Source of the DNA: Rhizobium oryzihabitans
GTDB lineage: Bacteria > Pseudomonadota > Alphaproteobacteria > Rhizobiales > Rhizobiaceae
Direction: 5' to 3'
Length of the DNA stretch: 64,000 nucleotides
Assembly (NCBI RefSeq): GCF_010669145.1
Contig: NZ_CP048632.1
Location: 2,810,501 to 2,874,500 of the forward strand
Of this stretch, positions 18,209 to 27,301 are shown in pieces. Position 1 is the stretch's first letter. Each line of letters begins with the position of its first letter. The translations under genes were made by a program, and so were the position numbers. A model generated the notes under the pieces. The model saw only the letters and a list, made by a program, of their open reading frames with translations, did not search any database and was not told the origin of the DNA.

Positions 18209-18964
18209 TCAGCGGGCGGGCTTGGTGCCGCAGAGCATTTCGCGTTTTCCGGCAAAACCCTTGCGGCGCTCCAGATCGAAACCGGCAGCGATGAGGTTGC
18301 GGCGGACGAAACCGGCGGCGGCATAGGTGGCGAATGTGCCTCCCCGTGCCGTCTTGCCGAACAGCGTCTGCATGATTTCCAGCGACCACATGTCCGGATT
18401 GCGGGCAGGGGCGAAGCCATCCAGAAACCAGGCGTCGAAGCTTTCGGTGCGTCCGGCAATGCCCGCGAGCGCTTCGCCGCACACCACCGTCAATCGTGTC
18501 TGGTCGTCCAGTTCGATCTCGACTTCGCCTTTAGGCTCTTCCGGCCAGCGGGCGACGAGCGCCTTGCGTTCAGCATCCACTTCCGGCCAGCGGGACAGCG
18601 CCCGGTCGATCTCGTCCGCCTTCATCGGGTAGAGTTCGAAGGACATGAAATGCAGCTTGGAGCGGCCGTTGCTGACCTGTCTCCGGGCCTCCTTCCATTG
18701 ACGCCAGGTTTCGCACAGATTGAGGCCGGTGCCGAAGCCGAGCTCGCCGATGCGGAAGACACCTTCCCGTTCAAGCCAGCGTTGCGGCAGGCCGTTTCCG
18801 GACAAAAACACATGGCCGCATTCCAGCCTGCCATCCGTCTGGCAATAAAAATGATCGTCAAAGGCCAGTGAATAGGGCATATCCCCCTCACGCCAGTCGA
18901 GCGCGGTGGGCGGGTTGTCGGCTGCCGAACCGACATCTGCGGTGTTTTCCTTGGAATGTGTCAT
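18209..18964 (-). CDS. mnmD: MnmD-like tRNA (5-methylaminomethyl-2-thiouridine) methyltransferase domain protein
   Basis: This 251-residue protein matches the stand-alone methyltransferase half of MnmC (DUF752/MnmD). It has FDDHFYCQTDGRLECGHVFL, the SAM motif RIGELGFGTGLNLCETW, and WFLDGFAPARNPDMWS. In MnmC, this domain adds the last methyl group of mnm5s2U34 in tRNA. The ATG start at 18964 overlaps, on the opposite strand, the ATG of the divergent FAD oxidoreductase. Because that oxidase is the kind of protein fused to MnmD in enterobacterial MnmC, this looks like a split, divergent MnmC pair. A poor ribosome site leaves the start less certain. Confidence 0.82.
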   Translation of the reverse strand: MTHSKENTADVGSAADNPPTALDWREGDMPYSLAFDDHFYCQTDGRLECGHVFLSGNGLPQRWLEREGVFRIGELGFGTGLNLCETWRQWKEARRQVSNGRSKLHFMSFELYPMKADEIDRALSRWPEVDAERKALVARWPEEPKGEVEIELDDQTRLTVVCGEALAGIAGRTESFDAWFLDGFAPARNPDMWSLEIMQTLFGKTARGGTFATYAAAGFVRRNLIAAGFDLERRKGFAGKREMLCGTKPAR

Positions 18965-20171
18965 GACCAATGCCGATAATCCCGCTTTTGAACCTGGTCA
19001 ATCGCCAAGATTGCCGGTTTCCGTGCCTCTCCTCATCGTCGGCGGCGGCATCATGGGGCTATGGGCCGCCGTCAAGGCGGAACGGCTCGGCATAAACGCC
19101 CTGCTGGTGGAGGCGGACCGGTTTGGCTGCGGGGCGAGCGGCGGGCTGCTGGGCGCGCTGATGCCGCATATGCCGGACCGCTGGTCGGACAAGAAACAGT
19201 TCCAGTTCGACGCGCTGGTGGCCCTCGAAAAAGAGATTGCCGAACTGGAGGCAGAGACCGGACTTTCCGCCGGTTACCGGCGGTGCGGCCGGATCATTCC
19301 CCTGCCGAAACCGCATCTGCGCACCATTGCCGAACGGCATGAGCGGGATGCCGGCGAAAACTGGGTCTCGGGTGAACGCCGGTTCCATTGGCATGTCGAT
19401 GACAGCCCTTCCGTTGCCGGATGGGTGGATGATGCGGCGGGGGAGGCGGGCTTCGTGCTCGATACGCTGGCGGCAAGGGTTTCGCCGCGTGCGATGATCG
19501 CCCTTCTGTCGGCTTTCCTACAAAAGGCCCGGCATGTGCGGGTGGTGGAGCGGTGCCGCGTGCTTTCGCTTGATCCGAATGGTGGGCGAGCGATGCTGTC
19601 GTCGGGAGACGATGTTCACTTCGGCCATGCTGTCGTTGCCAACGGTCACGATTCCTTTCCCCTGATCCGCGATGCGCTCGGTCTCGACGCAGGTGTCGGG
19701 CTTGGTCAGGCGGTGAAGGGTCAGGCGGCCCTTCTCGACGCGGCGGCCGATCCGGCCATGCCGGTGGTGTTCCTGAACGGCCTTTATATCGTGCCGCATG
19801 AGGACGGCACCGTTGCCATCGGCAGTACCAGCGAAGATTGTTTTTCCGAGCCTTTCAGTACCGATGAAAAGTTGGAAAAATTACTTGCCGAGGCCTGTCG
19901 GGTGGTGCCCTCGCTTGCCCGCGCGCCGGTGCTTGAGCGCTGGGCCGGTCTGCGGCCCAAGGCGATTGGAAGGGACCCGATGGTTGGGTCGGTTGCCGGC
20001 CATCCGACGCTTGTTGCGCTGTCGGGCGGCTTCAAGGTCAGCTTCGGCCTTGCCCATTTTCTTGCCGATGCGGCGCTGCAAACCGTTTGCGGTCACACGC
20101 CTGTCATCCCTTCCGGGTTCCGTCTTCAAGAACACGTGAGCATTGCCGTTGCGGACTTTAGAAAGTCCTGA
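18963..20171 (+). CDS. FAD-dependent oxidoreductase (DAO/MnmC C-terminal-like)
   Basis: This 402-residue flavoprotein begins with the dinucleotide-binding motif LLIVGGGIMGLWAAVKAERLG and contains the DAO-family features CGASGGLLGALMPHMPDRW, LYIVPHEDGTVAIGSTSED and WAGLRPKAIGRDPMVG. It resembles the oxidase domain of MnmC, which removes the carboxymethyl group from cmnm5s2U34, and glycine/sarcosine oxidases. Its position, divergent from mnmD with overlapping start codons, favours a tRNA-modification role, but this is inference. TTGGAATG upstream of ATG 18963 serves as a modest ribosome site. Confidence 0.82.
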   Translation: MTNADNPAFEPGQSPRLPVSVPLLIVGGGIMGLWAAVKAERLGINALLVEADRFGCGASGGLLGALMPHMPDRWSDKKQFQFDALVALEKEIAELEAETGLSAGYRRCGRIIPLPKPHLRTIAERHERDAGENWVSGERRFHWHVDDSPSVAGWVDDAAGEAGFVLDTLAARVSPRAMIALLSAFLQKARHVRVVERCRVLSLDPNGGRAMLSSGDDVHFGHAVVANGHDSFPLIRDALGLDAGVGLGQAVKGQAALLDAAADPAMPVVFLNGLYIVPHEDGTVAIGSTSEDCFSEPFSTDEKLEKLLAEACRVVPSLARAPVLERWAGLRPKAIGRDPMVGSVAGHPTLVALSGGFKVSFGLAHFLADAALQTVCGHTPVIPSGFRLQEHVSIAVADFRKS

Positions 20172-20266
20172 TCAGGCCCGCCACGTCGTTAATCTGTCAC
20201 GCAAATCACTTATCTGCTGGCCTGCAACGAGGCCGTTTTGGCCGTTTTGCGTCGAGGTGACAGCGC

Positions 20267-20974
20267 ATGCGATACGCCATTCATTTCACGCCTTCCCCCA
20301 ATGACCCCCTGACGCAGGCGGCAGCTGCGTGGTTGGGGCGCGATGCCTATTCCGGTCAGGCGGTGGAGCCGCCGGGTATGATTGATCTCGGCATGCAGGA
20401 GATTTCCTACCACACGGCGCTGCCGCGCCGTTACGGTTTCCATGGCACGATAAAGGCGCCTTTCCGGCTTGCCGAAGGCCATTCGGAAGCCGCGCTCCTG
20501 CGCGACCTGATGTATTTTTCCGGCAAGCAGGAACCCTTCGTGTTGCCACAACTTGTGGTGGCGAGACACGAGAATGTTTTCAGTCTCGTTCCCGAGCGTC
20601 CCTGCGAAGTGCTGCATTTTTTTGCGGCCCGCGTCGTGCAGGAATTCGACCGTTACCGTGCGCCGCTCTCCGAAGCGGAAATAGAGCGGGCGGATCCCGA
20701 CCGTCTCTCGGCTTCGCAGCTGACCAATCTGCATCGCTGGGGCAGCCCGCATGTGATGGATGAGTTCCGGTTCCAGATGTCGCTGACGGGCGGTGTCGAA
20801 CCCTCCAGCAGCCAGAGGATCGAGCGCGCCGTGCGCAAGGTTTTCGAGCCGCTCCTGACGCGGCCGTTGCCGTTTTCGAGCCTTGCGCTTTTTATCGAGG
20901 ATGAGCCTGGCGCACCTTTCCGTGTGCACTCGCTTCATCCCATGGGCCGCGTTTCCGCCCGCAAAATCGCCTGA
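20267..20974 (+). CDS. DUF1045 family protein (2H phosphoesterase-like)
   Basis: This is a 235-residue protein of the DUF1045 family, often found in phosphonate gene clusters. It carries two histidine-type motifs of the 2H phosphoesterase superfamily, RYGFHGTIKAPF near residue 55 and FQMSLTG near 168, the second with a divergent motif. The usual partners are phosphonate-degradation genes, but none is present here. It lies upstream of the allantoinase gene puuE after a 202-base gap, so a link to purine or phosphonate catabolism is uncertain. Confidence 0.82.
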   Translation: MRYAIHFTPSPNDPLTQAAAAWLGRDAYSGQAVEPPGMIDLGMQEISYHTALPRRYGFHGTIKAPFRLAEGHSEAALLRDLMYFSGKQEPFVLPQLVVARHENVFSLVPERPCEVLHFFAARVVQEFDRYRAPLSEAEIERADPDRLSASQLTNLHRWGSPHVMDEFRFQMSLTGGVEPSSSQRIERAVRKVFEPLLTRPLPFSSLALFIEDEPGAPFRVHSLHPMGRVSARKIA

Positions 20975-21176
20975 GAAGCGTCGCTCGGGAATCGTACACA
21001 AAAAAGCATCGGAATGTCGGCAAAAATCATCTCGACATTCCGGATGCGGATGCTACCGTCCGCGCATCGCATGTCTGAAGCGTGTGGAGTTCTCCCGTTC
21101 GGGATTGCGCGCTTCAGAGGCTTGTTTGCTTCCCAGGAGCGGTTTCCGTCTTGGGAGAGATGTTTTGGGTGGCTGA

Positions 21177-22100
21177 ATGATTTCCGAAAATTACTCCCGC
21201 AATCTGGTGGGCTACGGCCGCAATGTGCCTGATCCGAAATGGCCGGGCGGTGCGCGCATCGCCGTGCAATTTGTCGTCAATTACGAAGAGGGCGGTGAAA
21301 GCTGCATTCTCGACAATGACAAGGCGTCGGAATCGCTGCTGTCGGAAATCGTCGGCGCGCAGCCCTGGCCCGGGCAGCGTAACCTGAATATGGAATCGAT
21401 CTACGAATATGGCTCGCGCGCCGGTTTCTGGCGGCTTTGGCGCATGTTCACCGGTCTCGGCGTCACCACCACCGTTTATGGCGTGACCGCCGCCATGGCC
21501 CGTAATCCCGAAGCCGTTGCGGCCATGAAGGAAGCGGGCTGGGAAATCGCCAGCCACGGTTATCGCTGGCTGGAATACAAGGATTTCTCCGAGGAGGAAG
21601 AGCGCAAGCATATTGCCGAGGCCGTGCGCCTCCATACTGAAGTGACGGGCGAACGTCCCTTTGGCATGTATCAGGGCAAGCCTTCGGACAATACCCTGCG
21701 CCTCGTCATGGAAGAGGGCGGGTTCCTTTATTCATCGGATTCCTATGCCGACGATCTGCCCTATTGGGTGAAGAGCGTGGGCGACGATCCGTTCCTCATC
21801 ATTCCCTATACGCTTGAAACCAACGATATGCGTTTTGCCACGCCGCAGGGTTTCAATTCCGGCGACCAGTTCTTCACCTATCTGAAGGACGCCTTCGACG
21901 TTCTTTATCAGGAAGGGCTTGAAGGCGCGCCGAAGATGATGAGTGTCGGTCTGCATTGCCGCCTCGTTGGCCGTCCCGGCCGCGCCGCGGCCCTTCGCCG
22001 TTTCATCGAATATGTACTGGGCCACGACAAGGTATGGATCCCGCAGCGGATCGAGATTGCCCGTCACTGGCATGAAAACCATAAGCCGGTGGCTCCGTGA
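21177..22100 (+). CDS. puuE: Allantoinase PuuE
   Basis: This is a 307-residue polysaccharide-deacetylase-fold enzyme of the PuuE type, which hydrolyses allantoin to allantoate without the metal centre of classical allantoinases. Diagnostic stretches are RNLVGYGRNVPDPKWPGGARIAVQFVVNYEEGGE (read in parts), EIASHGYRW and the C-terminal GLHCRLVGRPGRAAAL. It is the first gene of a tight run with uraD, a toxin-antitoxin pair, allA and uraH. Its stop overlaps the start of uraD (TGATG). It works with UraH and UraD, which make allantoin from 5-hydroxyisourate. Confidence 0.93.
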   Translation: MISENYSRNLVGYGRNVPDPKWPGGARIAVQFVVNYEEGGESCILDNDKASESLLSEIVGAQPWPGQRNLNMESIYEYGSRAGFWRLWRMFTGLGVTTTVYGVTAAMARNPEAVAAMKEAGWEIASHGYRWLEYKDFSEEEERKHIAEAVRLHTEVTGERPFGMYQGKPSDNTLRLVMEEGGFLYSSDSYADDLPYWVKSVGDDPFLIIPYTLETNDMRFATPQGFNSGDQFFTYLKDAFDVLYQEGLEGAPKMMSVGLHCRLVGRPGRAAALRRFIEYVLGHDKVWIPQRIEIARHWHENHKPVAP

Positions 22101-22597
22101 TGGTGGCGCGGGACGAATTTGTCACCCGTTTCGGCGGCGTGTTCGAACATTCGCCTTTTATCGCCGAGCGGGCCTATGATGTCGGAAGCGCAGGTCTGGA
22201 GTTGACGGCGAAGGCGGTTCATGGCGCATTATGCGCGCAGTTTCGTGCCGCCTCCGAAGCGGAACGGCTTGGCGTTCTGCGGGCGCATCCTGATCTTGCC
22301 GGCAAGCTGGCGATTGCTGGCGAATTGACCGCCGATAGCCGCAACGAACAGGCGGGCGCCGGGCTCGACCGGCTGTCGCCGGAGGAGCATGCGCGCTTCA
22401 CCGAGCTGAATTCCGCCTATACGCAAAAATTCGGCTTTCCCTTCATCATCGCCGTCAAGGGGCTGAACAGGCACGATATTCTTTCCGCCTTCGAGGCGCG
22501 TATCGACAATGATGCGGCGACAGAATTTGCGACCGCTACGGCGCAGGTAGAAAAGATTGCCTGGCTGCGCCTTTCCTCGATGCTGCCGGAGGGCTGA
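22100..22597 (+). CDS. uraD: 2-oxo-4-hydroxy-4-carboxy-5-ureidoimidazoline (OHCU) decarboxylase
   Basis: This is a 165-residue all-helical enzyme that decarboxylates OHCU to S-allantoin, the last step of the uricase pathway. The family signature is present: FEHSPFIAERA, LGVLRAHPDLAGKLA with the catalytic histidine, SRNEQAGAGLD and the FGFPFIIAVKG motif. The ATG at 22100 overlaps the puuE stop codon by one base; a GTG three bases earlier is possible. The next gene, the mntA-like antitoxin, begins 53 bases downstream with its own ribosome site. Confidence 0.93.
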   Translation: MVARDEFVTRFGGVFEHSPFIAERAYDVGSAGLELTAKAVHGALCAQFRAASEAERLGVLRAHPDLAGKLAIAGELTADSRNEQAGAGLDRLSPEEHARFTELNSAYTQKFGFPFIIAVKGLNRHDILSAFEARIDNDAATEFATATAQVEKIAWLRLSSMLPEG

Positions 22598-22650
22598 ATT
22601 GGCGAGCGGCCGCCGTTCCGTTATACTCGCGCTGTCTGGAGATTGACCCC

Positions 22651-22941
22651 ATGAGACCTTCCGAGGTGCTGGAAAAGAACAGGGAAGCGATCCGCGAAGC
22701 GACAAAGCGCTTCAATGCGGCAAACCCGCGCGTTTTTGGCTCCGTCGCCCGCGGTGAGGACCGGCCGGACAGCGATCTCGATATTCTGGTGGATGCGTTG
22801 CCGGGCACGACATTGTTCGATCTTGGCGGGTTGCTGGAAGAACTTAAAGCCATACTCGGTGTCGAAGTCGATGTCGTCACCTCAGGCGGTCTGCGTTCGG
22901 ATATCCGGGCGCGTGTTCTGAAGGAATCCAAAGCGGTATGA
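22651..22941 (+). CDS. mntA: MntA-type nucleotidyltransferase antitoxin
   Basis: This is a 96-residue minimal nucleotidyltransferase (MNT). It has the catalytic GS-x10-DxD signature at Gly30-Ser31 and Asp42/Asp44 (FGSVARGEDRPDSDLDIL), and a third acid at Asp74 (VEVDVV). MntA antitoxins neutralise the HEPN toxin HepT by adding AMP to a tyrosine near its active site. The start has GGAG nine bases upstream. It overlaps hepT by four bases (ATGA), the standard layout of the HepT/MntA system. It interrupts the ureide gene run between uraD and allA. Confidence 0.9.
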   Translation: MRPSEVLEKNREAIREATKRFNAANPRVFGSVARGEDRPDSDLDILVDALPGTTLFDLGGLLEELKAILGVEVDVVTSGGLRSDIRARVLKESKAV

Positions 22942-23300
22942 GTTCAGATCGGCTCCTGCTCTACCTGACGGAAATGGATATTGCCGCTTCGCGAATATCC
23001 GATTTCACTCACGACATGGACGAATCAACTTTTTCTTCCGATACGCGCACCCAGATGGCTGTGATGATGGGCCTTGCCCTGATTGGCGAGGCTGTCGCAA
23101 AGCTCGACAAACACTACCCCGCGTTTCTACAACAGCATCCGGAAATCCCATGGCTGAAGATGAAGGGTATGCGCAATCTGATCGTGCACGACTATTTTCG
23201 GGCGGAACTTTCAGTCGTATGGAAAACGATCGCTGAGAGTATTCCCGATTTACAGGCGCGCCTCTCTCTTCTCCGAAACTGGCATGCCCAAGGTGAATGA
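22938..23300 (+). CDS. hepT: HepT-type HEPN (DUF86) toxin ribonuclease
   Basis: This is a 120-residue helical HEPN-domain protein with the RNase motif R-x4-H-x-Y seen as Arg79, His84 and Tyr86 ([10 protein letters not shown]). HepT toxins cut RNA as dimers; MntA inactivates them by AMPylation, and the conserved tyrosine is the acceptor. Its start overlaps mntA and its stop overlaps the start of allA by four bases (ATGA). Transcription and translation of the pair therefore look tied to purine catabolism, which is unusual for a toxin-antitoxin module. Confidence 0.9.
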   Translation: MSSDRLLLYLTEMDIAASRISDFTHDMDESTFSSDTRTQMAVMMGLALIGEAVAKLDKHYPAFLQQHPEIPWLKMKGMRNLIVHDYFRAELSVVWKTIAESIPDLQARLSLLRNWHAQGE

Positions 23301-23803
23301 CATTGACTGATTTTCTCGAGATCAAGCCGCTGACCAAAGAGGCCTTCGCATCCTTCGGCGATGTGATCGAAATCACCCCATCTTCCATGCGCCACATCAA
23401 TGGCGGCCAGACCGAGCGACATCATGCGCTTGCCGCACCGGAGGCGGCGGGTGAGGGCGCGCGTATCATTCTCAATATTTTTCGCGGACAGGCGCGGGCG
23501 TTTCCGCATGAAATCGAGATGATGGAGCGGCATCCGCTTGGCAGCCAGAGTTTTTCGCCGCTTTCCGGCAGGCCTTTCCTCGTTGTCGTTGCGGAAGATG
23601 ACGGCGGCCGGCCCGCGCGGCCGCAGGTGTTTCTGGCGCGTGGAGACCAGGGCGTGAATTACCGCCGCAATGTCTGGCACTATCCCCTGATGCCGTTGCA
23701 GGCCATTTCAGATTTTCTGGTTGCCGACCGCGAGGGGCCGGGCAACAATCTGGAAGAGTATTTTTTCGATGAAACCTTCATGATCGCGGAGCCCCAGCCA
23801 TGA
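23297..23803 (+). CDS. allA: Ureidoglycolate lyase AllA
   Basis: This is a 168-residue cupin-fold enzyme that splits ureidoglycolate into glyoxylate and urea at the end of allantoin breakdown. Family features are [14 protein letters not shown], the [30 protein letters not shown] region with metal-site residues, and [16 protein letters not shown]. The ATG overlaps the hepT stop by four bases and its own stop overlaps uraH by four bases, so translation is coupled on both sides. Confidence 0.94.
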   Translation: MTLTDFLEIKPLTKEAFASFGDVIEITPSSMRHINGGQTERHHALAAPEAAGEGARIILNIFRGQARAFPHEIEMMERHPLGSQSFSPLSGRPFLVVVAEDDGGRPARPQVFLARGDQGVNYRRNVWHYPLMPLQAISDFLVADREGPGNNLEEYFFDETFMIAEPQP

Positions 23804-24156
23804 CCGGTCTGACTACCCATGTTCTCGACGCCGCCCATGGCGTGCCCGCCGAGGGGCTGACGATCGAGCTTTACCGGCTTTCCGGTGATCGCCGCGAGAA
23901 GCTGAAGACGGTCAAGACCAATAACGACGGCCGTGTGGATGGCGGGCCGCTGCTTGTCGGCGACAGCTTCAAGGCGGGCGAATATGAGTTGATTTTTCAT
24001 GCCGGCGATTACCTGCGGAGTAAGGGTGTGGAACTGGCGAAACCCGCCTTTCTCGACATCATACCCATCCGTTTCGGCATTGCCGACGAGAGCGGCCATT
24101 ACCACGTGCCGCTTCTGCTTTCGCCCTATAGCTATTCCACCTATCGAGGAAGCTGA
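23800..24156 (+). CDS. uraH: 5-Hydroxyisourate hydrolase (transthyretin-like)
   Basis: This is a 118-residue transthyretin-related protein. It has the signatures [12 protein letters not shown] (with the catalytic histidine) near the N-terminus, the arginine in NNDGRVDGG, and the C-terminal tetrapeptide YRGS that closes the active site. It hydrolyses 5-hydroxyisourate, made here by PuuD, to OHCU. No signal peptide is present, so it acts in the cytoplasm. It overlaps allA by four bases and is followed five bases later by a metallophosphoesterase gene. Confidence 0.95.
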   Translation: MTGLTTHVLDAAHGVPAEGLTIELYRLSGDRREKLKTVKTNNDGRVDGGPLLVGDSFKAGEYELIFHAGDYLRSKGVELAKPAFLDIIPIRFGIADESGHYHVPLLLSPYSYSTYRGS

Positions 24157-24161
24157 CCGCC

Positions 24162-24905
24162 ATGATCTTTGCCGCCATTGCCGATATTCATGGAAACTGT
24201 GCCGCGCTGGAGGCGGTGCTTGAGGATATCGCCCGGCTTGGCATCAAGGACATCGTCAATCTCGGCGATTGCTTCAGCGGCCCCCTGGAAGCGGGTTTTA
24301 CCGGTGATGTGCTTGTTGGTAACTGGATACCCAGCATTCGCGGCAATCATGACCGGGAACTGATCGAGCGTGCGCCCGAAGAGATGGGTAGCTGGGAAAG
24401 GCCCGCCCATGCGCAGATGACCGCCGCACATCTGGACTGGCTGCAGACGCTGCCGTTCAGCATGGTTTTCAAGGATGTCGCCTATTGCTGCCACGGTTCG
24501 CCACGCAGCGATCTGGAATATTGGCTTGAGACGCTTTCGCCGGAGCGGGTGCTGAAGTTGCGGCCGCTGGCCGAGATCGAGGCGATGGCTGATGGCATCA
24601 CCCAGCCGCTGATGCTGTGCGGCCATACGCATATTGCCCGCACCGTGCAGCTTTCCGATGGCCGGCTGATCGTCAATCCCGGCAGCGTCGGCTGCCCCGG
24701 CTGGAAGGACGACACGCCTTTCGACCATCACGTCGAGGCCGGGCATCCGCTTGCGAGCTATGCCGTGCTGGAAGAGACGACGCGCGGCTGGCAGGTCTAT
24801 TTCCGGCAGATACGCTACGACAATCTGGCCATGGCAGAGATGGCGAGGGCCAACGGCATTCCCTATCTGGCCGATGCGCTGGCGAGCGGTTGGCTCAAGC
24901 GGTAA
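24162..24905 (+). CDS. Metallophosphoesterase family protein
   Basis: This is a 247-residue calcineurin-like phosphoesterase of the YfcE/MJ0936 group. Metal-binding motifs appear in order: ADIHGN (residues 7-12), NLGDCFSGP, IRGNHDRE, CCHGSPRSD and LCGHTHIA, followed by IVNPGSVG. It hydrolyses phosphodiesters or phosphomonoesters of unknown identity. The five-base gap after uraH suggests it is the last gene of the ureide operon, although no link to purine chemistry is known. Confidence 0.88.
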   Translation: MIFAAIADIHGNCAALEAVLEDIARLGIKDIVNLGDCFSGPLEAGFTGDVLVGNWIPSIRGNHDRELIERAPEEMGSWERPAHAQMTAAHLDWLQTLPFSMVFKDVAYCCHGSPRSDLEYWLETLSPERVLKLRPLAEIEAMADGITQPLMLCGHTHIARTVQLSDGRLIVNPGSVGCPGWKDDTPFDHHVEAGHPLASYAVLEETTRGWQVYFRQIRYDNLAMAEMARANGIPYLADALASGWLKR

Positions 24906-24906
24906 A

Positions 24907-26201
24907 TCACCCCTCGCTGGTCATCACCACACAGGCATAAGACTGCGCCTTCAGTTCCTTGCAGGCGGAGACCGCCGAAGACTGGTCTTCGAAACCGGTG
25001 AAGCGGGCGCGGTAGAGCGTTGCCGAGCCGCTTTGCACCGCTTCGGTATAGGGGGCGATACCGGCATAACTGCCCGCGATATTGGAGCGGGCATTGGCGA
25101 GCAGCGAGCGGGCCGCAGCTTCGCTGTCGGTGGCGGCGATCTGCACTTCCCAGCGGCTGCGCTGGCCCGTGGGCTGGCTGATGGCGGCAGCGGGTGCGGG
25201 TTTCGGAATGGCCGAGACCTGGATCATGTCCGCCATCTGGGTGTTGGCCGTGGCAATCTGCATGGCGACCGGATCCTGGCGGCGTTCGGCAAACATCGGC
25301 AATGGTACCGCTGCAGGCGGCACATCGAAGGTGCGGCTGACATTGGCGCTGGCGACGAGCTGTTCGGTATTGCGGCTTCTCGATGCCTGCGGCACGGCCT
25401 TGTCCAGAAGGGCGGCCATCTGCGCATCGCGGCTGCGCGCGGTCTTGCCGCCGAGCACGACACCGACGACGCGGCGGCCATTGTGATTGATGGCGCTGAC
25501 AAGGTTGAAGCCGGACGCATTGGTGTAGCCGGTCTTGATGCCGTCCATGCCTTGATAACGGTACATCAGATTGTTATGGCCGCGGATGCGCTTGCCCCGG
25601 AAGCTGAAGGATTCCATGGCAAAGAGGCCATATTCCTTGGGAAAGTCGCGCTGCAGCGCAAGGCCGAGCTTCGCCATATCGCGCGCGGTCGTCACCTGCG
25701 ATTTGCTGGGCAGGCCGGAGGCGTTGCGGAACACCGTCTTCGTCATGCCGAGCTGGCGTGCCTTGCGGGTCATCATCTCGGCGAACCTTGCTTCGGAGCC
25801 GCCCAGATGATCGCCCATGCCTTCCGCCATGTCATTGGCGGATTTGACGATCATGCCATAGACGGCCTCACGCACGGTGAAGGTCTGGCCCTGGCGCACA
25901 TAAAGCTTCGAGGGATGGTGGCTGCGCCATTCTTGGACATCGTTATCTTCTGGTCCCAGCGGATCCGGCCGGCGTGCAGCGCCTCGAAGGTCATGTAGAG
26001 GGTCATCATCTTGGTCAGCGAGGCGGGGTGGTTCAGCACATCGGCATTGCGGGCGGCCAACACCTTGCCGGTATTGGCATCCATGATGAAATGGGCGTAA
26101 CCAGCCTGGGCAGGCGATGCCTGCAATGAGAGGATCGCGCAAAAGAAGGTGAGTGCGAAGACCCATGCACCCGCCATTCCCCGTTTGACCGTTCCCGACA
26201 T
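24907..26201 (-). pseudogene. D-alanyl-D-alanine carboxypeptidase with SPOR domain, frameshifted
   Basis: The product is a penicillin-binding protein of the DacA/DacC type, which trims peptidoglycan pentapeptides in the periplasm. A signal peptide (ALTFFCAILSLQASPAQA) is followed by the catalytic SxxK motif (PASLTKMMT) in the first frame. After a frameshift near 25920-25926 come the SxN motif (KSANDMAEG), KTG (GIKTGYT) and a C-terminal SPOR domain (RWEVQIAATDSEAAA...). The shift equals one missing base in the SKNGA-SHHPSK segment, probably in GG of GCTGGCGCC on the plus strand. The start ATG 26201 has GGGGTGG upstream; 31 earlier codons are also open. Confidence 0.87.
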
Positions 26202-26378
26202 AATCCACCCCTTTTGTTCGATCGCCGCAATGAGCGAAGTTTTACTGACACTTTCCGGCAACAAAACCGCTAAAACTTTAGAGATCGCTTTCATGCTTAA
26301 TTAAGAATGAATTTCAACCCGCACGCGGCTTCCACAATTTCCTTGAAAAGAAACCAACCATCCGGTATGTTTTAAAGC

Positions 26379-26951
26379 ATGACAAATGCTCACGAACGCA
26401 AGAAGCAGCCTGAGGTCGTACGCCGCAATCTTCTCGATTGCACGGCGAAACTCGCTGCTGATCAGGGTGTTGCCGCACTTTCCGTGCAGGCGGTGGCGGA
26501 TGCGGCTGGGGTGACGAAGGGTGGCCTGTTCCACCATTTCGCCTCCAAGCAGGCCTTGCTGGAAGCCGTGATGGCGGACCTTCTTTCGGCACTGGACATG
26601 GAAATCGACGCGCTTATCTCACAGGATTGTGAAGCTTATGGGAGCTTCACGCGGGCCTATGTGAACGCCGTTTTTGCCGATCGTGACCGGGAATCAGGCA
26701 GGCAGTGGGCTGCGTTGTCCGTGTCGATGGTCGGCGAGCCGTCGCTCAGGCGCATGTGGACCAGCTGGTTCGAGGCGCGTCTTGCCCGTCATAAAGAAAC
26801 GGATGACGGGGTGGTACTGGAGTTCGTGCGGCTTGCGGCTGATGGTATCTGGTTTGCCGATCTTCTGGCCGATGACGGCAGGGCAGGTGGTGACAGGGCG
26901 GCTCTCAAGACGCAGATGATCGCCCAGACAAAAAAGGAAATGGAACGATGA
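26379..26951 (+). CDS. TetR/AcrR family transcriptional regulator
   Basis: This is a 190-residue repressor-type regulator. It has an N-terminal helix-turn-helix (LAADQGVAALSVQAVADAAGVTKGGLFHHFASKQALLEAVM), with the typical GVTKGGLFHHF recognition helix, and a C-terminal ligand-binding helical domain. The stop overlaps the start of the SMR efflux gene by four bases (ATGA), so it almost certainly controls that exporter, and probably itself, in response to a cationic drug or similar compound. It is divergent from the carboxypeptidase gene. Confidence 0.9.
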   Translation: MTNAHERKKQPEVVRRNLLDCTAKLAADQGVAALSVQAVADAAGVTKGGLFHHFASKQALLEAVMADLLSALDMEIDALISQDCEAYGSFTRAYVNAVFADRDRESGRQWAALSVSMVGEPSLRRMWTSWFEARLARHKETDDGVVLEFVRLAADGIWFADLLADDGRAGGDRAALKTQMIAQTKKEMER

Positions 26952-27292
26952 ATGCGGCTGTCTTTACCTATGGAGCGCTTGTAGCGGCCATTGTCTGCGA
27001 GGTGATCGCGACCTCATTCCTGCAGCAGTCGCAGCAATTCACCCGGCTTTTGCCGACAGTGCTGATGGCGCTGTTTTATGGCGCGGCCTTTTATCTGCTG
27101 TCATTCACGCTGCGGGCCATGCCGGTCGGCGTGGCCTATGCGATCTGGAGCGGGCTCGGCATCGTGCTGATTTCCGGCATCGGCTATTTCGTGTTCCGCC
27201 AGACGCTGGATATTGCTGCGGTGGTTGGTCTCGGTTTCATCATCACCGGCGTGGTGATCGTCAACGTGTTTTCGAAGACGGTGGGGCACTAG
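26948..27292 (+). CDS. Small multidrug resistance (SMR/EmrE-like) transporter
   Basis: This is a 114-residue, four-segment inner-membrane exporter. The essential membrane glutamate is Glu18 (AIVCEVIATSFLQQS), and the conserved Trp is in VAYAIWSGLGIVLIS. Such proteins work as antiparallel dimers that exchange protons for quaternary ammonium compounds, guanidinium or related cations. It is translationally coupled to the TetR-type regulator. A family B palindromic element begins ten bases after the stop and may end transcription. Confidence 0.92.
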   Translation: MNAAVFTYGALVAAIVCEVIATSFLQQSQQFTRLLPTVLMALFYGAAFYLLSFTLRAMPVGVAYAIWSGLGIVLISGIGYFVFRQTLDIAAVVGLGFIITGVVIVNVFSKTVGH

Positions 27293-27301
27293 GCTCTCTT
27301 G

